DNA of 12,014 nt, from contig JAGWUG010000010.1 in the NCBI GenBank assembly GCA_028868555.1, forward strand, positions 1 through 12,014, read 5' to 3'. The notes below the pieces were generated by a model. The model ran no database searches, was not told where the DNA came from, and worked only from the letters and a program-made list of their open reading frames with translations. The translations under genes were made by a program, and so were the position numbers. Origin of the DNA: Actinomycetales bacterium. GTDB lineage: Bacteria > Actinomycetota > Actinomycetes > Actinomycetales > Microbacteriaceae. Positions 7,283 to 12,014 of this stretch are shown here, piece by piece; position 1 is the stretch's first letter, and every line of letters starts with the position of its first letter.

Positions 7283-8020
7283 ATGTTGAACTACCTGGCC
7301 TTGCTAGGCCTAGCCTTGGCATGGTTTTTCGTAGTGGGTTTTGCCGGCCACCGAATTCTCCCTCTCGCAGCTAGGCTCAGTCCTGGCCGGCAGGTTGCAG
7401 CATGGCTGACTTCTCTCTATAGCCTGATCGTTAGTCTGCTCACCGCGCTCGCAACATCCATAGTGCTATCGGTTATGGCTTGGCACTCGCTTCATACCGT
7501 TACACCCGGTCGTTCAAATCTTTGGTTTGTAATTCTGGTGAGTGTCCTGCCCTGGGTAACACTTGGTGCCATCTCTGCCTTGGCAGGTGCACTGCTGACA
7601 CGCCTCGAGCCGGCAAGGCAAGCAGCTCGGGCAGTGGGTGCATTGCTGCACCAGCGAAGTGCAACCTCAAACAGTTTCGAGGGCATGGACATTCAGATGG
7701 TTGCCACTGAGATTCCCCTAGCCTTAGTTGCTGATACTCGGCGGAGGCCGGTGCTATTAATCTCGACTGGTGCTCAGGACCTACTGAATGAAGCCGAGAT
7801 GCACGCCGTGCTCTGGCACGAGTACGCACACGCCATTTACCAGCACAACGGCATTAAGCGTGTGGCGGCCACGGCTGCGGCGTTGGCACCCAGACTGCCG
7901 TTGGCTCGCCTAATGCCATCGAAGATTGATCGGTTGTGTGAGTCCTGGGCGGATGAGTTTGCCTTGGCGAAGGTATCTGGGGAAGACCTCAGCAGCGCTA
8001 GAGAAAAAATGCACTTCTAG
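7283..8020 (+). CDS. Short M56-family (BlaR1-like) membrane metalloprotease
   Basis: A 245-residue membrane protein with three clear N-terminal hydrophobic segments (about 3-22, 40-66, 80-106), then a cytoplasmic protease part. Seen: zinc motif HEYAH (179-183) within MHAVLWHEYAHAIYQHN, and a third-ligand motif ESWADEFA with Glu 220 and Asp 224. PLALVADTRRRPVLLIS (145-161) is the usual strand region before the active site. It is shorter than typical actinobacterial M56 proteins: it ends 21 residues after Asp 224, with no further membrane segment and no extracellular sensor domain like the penicillin-binding part of BlaR1. It starts 2 nt after the repressor gene, the classic pairing in which the protease relieves repression. 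Its TAG shares the CTAG at 8017-8020 with the stop of the opposing peroxidase gene. The signal it senses is unknown. Confidence 0.85.
   Translation: MLNYLALLGLALAWFFVVGFAGHRILPLAARLSPGRQVAAWLTSLYSLIVSLLTALATSIVLSVMAWHSLHTVTPGRSNLWFVILVSVLPWVTLGAISALAGALLTRLEPARQAARAVGALLHQRSATSNSFEGMDIQMVATEIPLALVADTRRRPVLLISTGAQDLLNEAEMHAVLWHEYAHAIYQHNGIKRVAATAAALAPRLPLARLMPSKIDRLCESWADEFALAKVSGEDLSSAREKMHF
8017..8020. other. Shared CTAG: overlapping stop codons of convergent genes
   Basis: TAG at 8018-8020 ends the M56 gene on plus; CTA at 8017-8019, TAG on minus, ends the Dyp gene. There is no intergenic space and no hairpin terminator, so transcripts from each side should run into the other gene. Confidence 0.9.
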
Positions 8021-9261
8021 GCGAATAGCCGGTCAGCCAGGATTTCTCCGGGACCAGGCATCGGTGCAATCACAAAGGTGGCACTTCCAACTGGGACTGT
8101 CCACACGTTGAGGAGATCGAATTCCGCCAACTTACGCTGAACCGGGAGGTACTGGTTGTTTAGGTCGCGTGCATAGGCAAGAAAAAGCAGACCCGCTTCC
8201 CCCTGGGGCTGGCCATGGCTTGGGGTGGCCGTGTAGTTGTACGGCCTCCGATAGAAGCGCTGCTGGAACGAGTCACCGGCGGCACGACGCACGTGAGCAT
8301 ATTCGGGGATTGTGAGAAGGCCACTCGGCAGTTTGGCCTCAAGGTCTACCGGATCGTCAAGGCGAGTTCCACCTAAAGGCGCCCCGTTGGACAGCTTCCG
8401 CCCGATGGTGCTCTCCTTCTGGGGTGTGCTCAATGCGTCCCAGGTGTCCAGTTTCATGCGGATGCGCCGCACCACCAGTTGGGTGCCTCCGATGCACCAA
8501 TCGGGCCCGTCCTTTATCCAAACCAGATTTTCGAAGTCGTCGCTGTTGAAGGCCGGATTGTCCGTGCCGTCCACCTGCCCCATTAGGTTGCGGTGTACTG
8601 GCACTCCTCGGTCAACAATCGACTCCTGACTGAACCCGTCCTGCTGCCACTTGAGTTCGGCAAACTGGGCGCTGTCGCGAAGCAGCAACCGCACCATGTG
8701 GGCCAACTGCAGTGGGAGATTGCTCTGAACCTGCAGAAGAACATCGCCGCCGACGAATGGTTCTTCTAGACGATCGATCGAAAGCGCTGGAACCTGGGAA
8801 AAGCCGGTCGGGGCACGGTGTTCTAGTTTGAGTTTGGCAAACAGCTCGGGACCGAATCCAACCGCGATAGCGGGCTGGCCTGCGCCATTGGCCAACTCCG
8901 GTTGCGGGTCTCCGGCTGGAGCCTCCCCCCGGGTCAGACGCTGGATGTCATCGGTAAGTAACACCATCCACCGATGGACATCCGCTTTTGTGATTCCCGG
9001 GAGCAGGTCCAGCGCAACCAGCGATACATGACGATGCAGCGGGAACTCAATACCCAAACCCGCCCTAGGCACTGCGGCCCTCGTTGCCGCTGCTCGTTTG
9101 GTAGCACGAAGGTTCGCCTCGCCGGTCTCCAACCCCTTGACATGCGCAACGGCCGACCCCGCAACCCCGGCAATCGCCAGGGGTGCGGAGATCAGGACGT
9201 CTCTTCTAGAAACCAAGGGTCTAATTTGTCGGAGCCGGTGAAGGTGTGTAACTCTCGCCAC
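8017..9261 (-). CDS. Tat-exported Dyp-type haem peroxidase (DtpA/EfeB-like)
   Basis: A dye-decolorizing peroxidase using H2O2 and a haem b cofactor. With the GTG start it has 414 residues. Seen: twin-arginine motif SRRDVLI (18-24) followed by a hydrophobic Ala-rich stretch and AVAH, so export folded via Tat is likely. GQVDG at 228-232 contains the distal Asp 231 in MGQVDGTDNP. EYAHVRRA gives the proximal haem ligand His 323, and FYRRPYNY (336-343) carries the distal Arg. It looks A-type, like EfeB or Streptomyces DtpA. The GTG at 9261 overlaps the PCuAC gene by 41 nt. A TTG at 9216, 5 nt beyond the PCuAC stop, gives a shorter, more usual Tat n-region (VSRRDVL) and may be the true start; neither has a good ribosome site. 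No efeU or efeO is adjacent. Pairing with PCuAC recalls the Streptomyces copper chaperone-DtpA cluster. Confidence 0.92.
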   Translation of the reverse strand: MARVTHLHRLRQIRPLVSRRDVLISAPLAIAGVAGSAVAHVKGLETGEANLRATKRAAATRAAVPRAGLGIEFPLHRHVSLVALDLLPGITKADVHRWMVLLTDDIQRLTRGEAPAGDPQPELANGAGQPAIAVGFGPELFAKLKLEHRAPTGFSQVPALSIDRLEEPFVGGDVLLQVQSNLPLQLAHMVRLLLRDSAQFAELKWQQDGFSQESIVDRGVPVHRNLMGQVDGTDNPAFNSDDFENLVWIKDGPDWCIGGTQLVVRRIRMKLDTWDALSTPQKESTIGRKLSNGAPLGGTRLDDPVDLEAKLPSGLLTIPEYAHVRRAAGDSFQQRFYRRPYNYTATPSHGQPQGEAGLLFLAYARDLNNQYLPVQRKLAEFDLLNVWTVPVGSATFVIAPMPGPGEILADRLFA

Positions 9262-9724
9262 CGGCTACAACTGGTTTGGCGATTAGGTTGAAAGTTTGGG
9301 CCTTCGCTCCCTTGAAGGCAAAGGTGAACTTTACGATATCGCCCGCAACGATGGGCTTTTTCAAATTCATGAGCATTACGTGGAGTCCACCAGGTTGCAG
9401 GGTCACAGTTGCACCCTTCGCGATCTTGATCCCACCCTCTTTGTGGCTCATAACCCCGTTAATAACTTGGTGAGTCTGAACCATAGGTGCAATCTTGGTC
9501 GAACCGCCAGTTAGAACCACTGTGTGGTTGGTGCGGTTTGTGATCTTGGCGAAGATGCCAGTCATGCCACCAATGTGGTCCGAATATTCCGAGCTGCGAA
9601 TCCAGGCATCGGTAATTGCTACACCGGAATTTGAAGCCGCCTGGGCGGGCAAAACAGCCGCGGGTGTAAGCAGTGACAGCGCGGCTGCGAGTGACACAAA
9701 ACCGGCGGTGAATTTCTTTGACAT
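9221..9724 (-). CDS. PCuAC-type extracytoplasmic copper chaperone
   Basis: A 167-residue exported protein of the PCu(A)C family, cupredoxin-like chaperones that bind Cu(I) with Met and His and pass it to oxidases or other copper proteins. Seen: Sec signal peptide (1-30: KK, a hydrophobic core, AQA-A cleavage site), DAWIR (39-43), GMTGIFAKITN (53-63), and the copper-site region with Met 81, His 85, Met 92, His 94 and the closing HVMLM (115-119) after LQPGG. This fits the family pattern H...M...HxM, with small differences from the textbook spacing. AGGGAG lies 5 nt before the ATG. It is probably co-transcribed with the Dyp peroxidase gene, which starts within its 3' end or just after it. Two copies of the BlaI-type dyad lie upstream. 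Confidence 0.92.
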   Translation of the reverse strand: MSKKFTAGFVSLAAALSLLTPAAVLPAQAASNSGVAITDAWIRSSEYSDHIGGMTGIFAKITNRTNHTVVLTGGSTKIAPMVQTHQVINGVMSHKEGGIKIAKGATVTLQPGGLHVMLMNLKKPIVAGDIVKFTFAFKGAKAQTFNLIAKPVVAGGESYTPSPAPTN

Positions 9725-9737
9725 GGATGCTCCCTGG

Positions 9738-9760
9738 TTGTTCTACGGTATGTAGAACAA
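9738..9760 (-). promoter_or_regulatory. BlaI-type operator A, over the PCuAC transcription start
   Basis: A perfect inverted repeat with 9-bp arms and a 5-bp centre, TTGTTCTAC-N5-GTAGAACAA. It contains the same TTCTAC-N5-GTAGAA core as the blaI operator. It starts at the edge of the proposed -10 and covers the likely transcription start near 9753. Its centre is 26 bp from that of operator B. Confidence 0.85.
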
Positions 9761-9789
9761 TCTTATTTCTACAGTTTGTAGAATTGCAA
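9760..9789 (-). promoter_or_regulatory. Promoter of the PCuAC-Dyp operon with operator B filling the spacer
   Basis: On the minus strand TTGCAA (-35, 9789-9784) is followed by an 18-nt spacer and TAAGAT (-10, 9765-9760). The spacer is almost exactly the dyad TTCTAC-N5-GTAGAA (9767-9783). A repressor bound there would exclude RNA polymerase. The -10 is good and the -35 moderate. On the plus strand the same dyad includes TAGAAT (9779-9784), the -10 seen at blaI, so weak transcription antisense to dcd is possible. Confidence 0.72.
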
Positions 9790-9802
9790 TCCGTGACGCC
9801 GC

Positions 9803-10399
9803 CTACTGCTCCAGTGGCTCGTTGCCCACATCGGTGATGTGGAAGTTGAGGTGCGAGCGCGAGGCGGTTGGGCCGCGCTGACCCTGGTAGCGGTTGAGGT
9901 ACTTGGAGCTGCCGTATGGGGTTTCGGCTGGCGAGGACAGCTGGAAGAAGCAGAGCTGTCCAACCTTCATTCCCGGCCAAAGCTTGATTGGCAGGTTGGA
10001 GACGTTGGCAAGCTCGAGGGTGACGTGACCGGTGAAGCCCGGGTCAACAAAGCCGGCGGTGGAGTGGGTCAGCAGACCCAGACGACCGAGCGAGCTCTTG
10101 CCTTCGAGGCGGGCTGCGACGTCGTCGGGCAGCGAGACAAACTCAAAGGTGCTGCCGAGCACAAACTCGCCCGGGTGCAGAATGAACGCCTCATCGGAGG
10201 CAACCTCAACCATGTGGGTCAGCTCGGCCTGGTCCTCACGAGGGTCGATGAAGGCGTACTTGTGGTTGTGGAAGAGTCGGAAGAAACGGTCCAGGCGAAC
10301 GTCAATCGACGAAGGCTGGATCAGTTCCAGGTTGAGCGGTTCCAGACCAATGCGGCCGGCTTCGAGTTGCGCGCGAATATCGCGGTCTGACATGAGCAT
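9803..10399 (-). CDS. dcd: dCTP deaminase, probably bifunctional (dCTP deaminase/dUTPase)
   Basis: A 198-residue cytoplasmic homotrimeric enzyme that makes dUMP for thymidylate synthesis. It resembles the mycobacterial bifunctional Dcd-Dut throughout, which takes dCTP to dUMP without releasing dUTP. Seen: [18 protein letters not shown] at the start, [10 protein letters not shown] (28-37), [10 protein letters not shown] (75-84), [20 protein letters not shown] (96-115), [16 protein letters not shown] (116-131) with the catalytic Glu in [17 protein letters not shown], and [11 protein letters not shown] near the C-terminus. The bifunctional call is by resemblance. The ATG at 10399 is preferred because relatives begin MLxSDRDI. 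It lies 17 nt after the MMPL gene; AAAGG is far upstream (about 14 nt), and a TATAT stretch in the gap could be its own weak -10. Confidence 0.95.
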   Translation of the reverse strand: MLMSDRDIRAQLEAGRIGLEPLNLELIQPSSIDVRLDRFFRLFHNHKYAFIDPREDQAELTHMVEVASDEAFILHPGEFVLGSTFEFVSLPDDVAARLEGKSSLGRLGLLTHSTAGFVDPGFTGHVTLELANVSNLPIKLWPGMKVGQLCFFQLSSPAETPYGSSKYLNRYQGQRGPTASRSHLNFHITDVGNEPLEQ

Positions 10400-10416
10400 G
10401 CTTCAAGGATATACCT

Positions 10417-12014
10417 TTAGTGCTCGAGCCCGACCTTTCGGAAGAACCGCTTGAGCGAGCTTGGCGCCCACCAGTTGTACTCGCCGAATAGGCGCATCAG
10501 TGCCGGCACCAGCAGGGCGCGAACCACGGTGGCGTCCAGCAGGATGGCGAAGGCCACACCCAGACCCAGCAGCTTGATGATGCTCACGCTGCTCACCACC
10601 AGAACGAAGAACGAAACCGCAAGCACCAAAGCCGCGGTGGTGATGATGCGGCCGGAGCGCTGCAGACCAAAGCTCACCGAATCGATGGTGGACTGGCCGG
10701 CGTCGTGCTGCTCCTTGATGCGGCTGAGCAGGAATAGCTCGTAGTCCATGCTGAGGCCGAAGGCAATCACAGCAACCAGCACCATGGTTGAACTGTCCAC
10801 AGAACCGGTGGTCTGGAAATCACCGATGAGCCAGGTGAGGTGGTGGTTCTGGAACACCCAGGTGAGGAAGCCCATGGTGGCGGCCAGCGAAAGCAGGTTG
10901 AGGATGACCGCCTTGATGGGCAGAAGCACCGAGCCGGTGAATAGGAACAGCAGCACGAGGGTTGCCAGAGTGAGCCACAGCAGCGCCCTCGGGAGGTTGC
11001 TCGAGATGCCTTCGAGGGCATCGGTGTAGTTAGCGGCAGCGCCACCAACCCGCACGTAGTGAATGTTGGTTTCCAGGCCGCGCACCTTGCCAATCAGGGC
11101 AACGGCCGCGCTCGACCTCGGGTCGATGTCTGTGATGGCCTGGACGCGGGTGAGGCCATCGGTGTTGTAGTTGGCGAAGGCCGGGCCGTACCCGGTGTCC
11201 AGGACGCCATTCTGGGTGATGCCCAGCGGGCTCTGCACACGCACCACTCCGCTGATCTGGCTGAGCTTGTTGGTGTACTGGATGAGTTCGTCCTGCGAAG
11301 GGTTGCCCAGAATAGCCTCAACCGGGGTGGCCTCACGGCCAGCAAAGCGGGTGCGTGCCTGATCGCTAGCCACAACCACCTTGGCGTCGGCCGGCAGGAT
11401 GCGGTCATCCACCAGGCCAAAGTTCACGCCCTGGCCCAGCGAGACCAAGCCGGCCAGCGCGATTAGGGCAACGAAGAGCACGCGCAGCGGACGCAGCATC
11501 ACGCCTCGGCTGATGCGCTCCCAGATGCCCTTGTCCTTGGGAGCCAGGCTGCCCGGCATGATCTTCCAGTTGTTGACGCGGTCACCCAGCAGGTGAAGCA
11601 GCGCCGGTAGAGCAAAGAGGGCGCCGAGCACCGCGAAGACCACAATGCTGACGCCGGCAACCGCGAAAGAGCGCAGGAAGTACTGCGGGAAGAAGCCCAG
11701 AGCCAGCAGCACCACGGCAACCGTCAGACCCGAGAAGAACACGGTGCGACCAGCTGTCTTGATGGTCACCTCAACCGATTCGGTGACCGAGCGGTTTAGT
11801 CGCTCCTCTCGGTAGCGGTTGACCATCAGCAGGGCGTAGTCGATGCCGAGTCCGAGCGAGAGGCCGGTGATTAGGTTGACGCCAAACACCGAGGTGTCGG
11901 CAAACTGTGCCGCCGCCCAGAGGGCAAAGAGCGAGCCGATTGCCGAGATCAGAGCCACCAGGAATGGCAGGCCAGCGGCAACAACGGAACCAAAAACAAA
12001 TATCAGCAGCAGGA
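10417..12014 (-). CDS. MMPL/RND-superfamily membrane transporter, C-terminal part
   Basis: A large membrane protein whose 5' end lies beyond the right edge; the frame stays open to 12014, so the GTG at 11958 is internal (Val), not a start. About 531 codons are visible. Seen: the end of the first permease half with GLSLGLGIDYALLMVNRYRE, then three hydrophobic segments, an ATP-independent extracytoplasmic (porter) domain with VDDRILPADAKVVVASDQA. The second permease half follows with FTGSVLLPIKAVILNLLSL, FGLSMDYELFLLSRIKEQHD and the closing VVRALLVPALMRLFGEYNWW. This duplicated GLxxDY...RxxE pattern is that of MMPL proteins, proton-driven exporters of lipids or drugs. The short basic C-terminal tail shows no extra domain. 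The substrate is unknown. It probably shares a transcript with dcd. Confidence 0.9.
   Translation of the reverse strand, partial: LLLIFVFGSVVAAGLPFLVALISAIGSLFALWAAAQFADTSVFGVNLITGLSLGLGIDYALLMVNRYREERLNRSVTESVEVTIKTAGRTVFFSGLTVAVVLLALGFFPQYFLRSFAVAGVSIVVFAVLGALFALPALLHLLGDRVNNWKIMPGSLAPKDKGIWERISRGVMLRPLRVLFVALIALAGLVSLGQGVNFGLVDDRILPADAKVVVASDQARTRFAGREATPVEAILGNPSQDELIQYTNKLSQISGVVRVQSPLGITQNGVLDTGYGPAFANYNTDGLTRVQAITDIDPRSSAAVALIGKVRGLETNIHYVRVGGAAANYTDALEGISSNLPRALLWLTLATLVLLFLFTGSVLLPIKAVILNLLSLAATMGFLTWVFQNHHLTWLIGDFQTTGSVDSSTMVLVAVIAFGLSMDYELFLLSRIKEQHDAGQSTIDSVSFGLQRSGRIITTAALVLAVSFFVLVVSSVSIIKLLGLGVAFAILLDATVVRALLVPALMRLFGEYNWWAPSSLKRFFRKVGLEH

Larger units (their letters stand above)
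6878..9788. repeat. Near-identical 23-bp repeats at both ends of the BlaI-M56-Dyp-PCuAC cassette
   Basis: 6878-6900 and 9766-9788 match at 21 of 23 positions in the same orientation: TTTCTAC, five variable bases, then GTAGAATTGCA. The shared TTGCA lies outside the palindrome, so the identity goes beyond the dyad. This may reflect one duplicated promoter-operator, or a scar from how the cassette was assembled. There are no terminal inverted repeats and no transposase or integrase. Confidence 0.6.

Noticed and set aside
8017..9261. Dyp peroxidase as EfeB of an EfeUOB iron uptake system
   Set aside because: No efeU- or efeO-like gene is adjacent; the neighbour is PCuAC. It cannot be excluded that they are elsewhere in the genome.
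6856..9802. BlaI/M56 pair as a beta-lactam resistance system
   Set aside because: No beta-lactamase or penicillin-binding protein gene is present and the M56 protein has no penicillin-sensor domain; the shared operator points to PCuAC-Dyp instead.
11956..11958. GTG as start of the MMPL gene
   Set aside because: The frame continues upstream to the window edge with a membrane sequence typical of the family, so the gene is partial.

Overview
The window looks like part of the chromosome of a small-genome actinobacterium, most likely in or near Microbacteriaceae. The support is gene content and protein sequence: an actinobacterial dnaK-grpE-dnaJ-hspR-clpB heat-shock operon with HspR-type (HAIR) operators, a Dcd closely resembling the mycobacterial bifunctional dCTP deaminase/dUTPase, a BlaI/M56 pair, a Tat-type Dyp peroxidase beside a PCuAC chaperone, and moderately high GC. 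The genus cannot be fixed from what is visible.

Layout. (1) 1-4392, minus strand: dnaK (4392-2557), grpE, dnaJ, hspR and the 5' part of clpB, which runs off the left edge. Stop and start codons overlap as TAATG at dnaK/grpE and dnaJ/hspR. HspR is the expected repressor of its own operon, and two HAIR-like inverted repeats bracket a TTGACA promoter upstream of dnaK. DnaJ has no cysteine, so no zinc finger. ClpB starts directly at its first ATPase region, without the usual N-domain. (2) 4393-4607: 215-bp divergent region with the dnaK promoter and both HAIR sites. (3) 4608-6855, plus strand: a two-gene unit with a cytoplasmic GH43-like glycosidase and a UMF1/Atg22-type MFS transporter 4 nt downstream. 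(4) 6856-9802: four genes in two converging pairs. A BlaI/MecI-family repressor and a short M56-like membrane metalloprotease are on plus; a PCuAC copper chaperone and a Tat-type Dyp peroxidase are on minus. The pairs meet in one shared CTAG that is the stop codon of both strands. The same dyad, TTCTAC-N5-GTAGAA, occurs once at the blaI promoter and twice at the PCuAC promoter and, by inspection, nowhere else in the window. (5) 9803-12014, minus strand: an MMPL/RND-type membrane transporter, cut by the right edge, followed by dcd.

How the parts work together. The left operon is a self-regulated disaggregation system (DnaK/GrpE/DnaJ plus ClpB, repressed by HspR). The middle cassette is the most interesting part. 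The inference is that a BlaI-type repressor, controlled by its membrane protease partner, represses both its own pair and an extracytoplasmic PCuAC-Dyp peroxidase pair. That pair resembles the copper chaperone and DtpA peroxidase association described in Streptomyces. The operator placement supports this: one site covers the blaI -10, one fills the -35/-10 spacer of the PCuAC promoter, and one covers its start region. The inducer is unknown; copper is a guess from PCuAC.

No rRNA, tRNA, CRISPR array, insertion sequence or convincing rho-independent terminator was seen. No gene-free stretch exceeds 300 bases.
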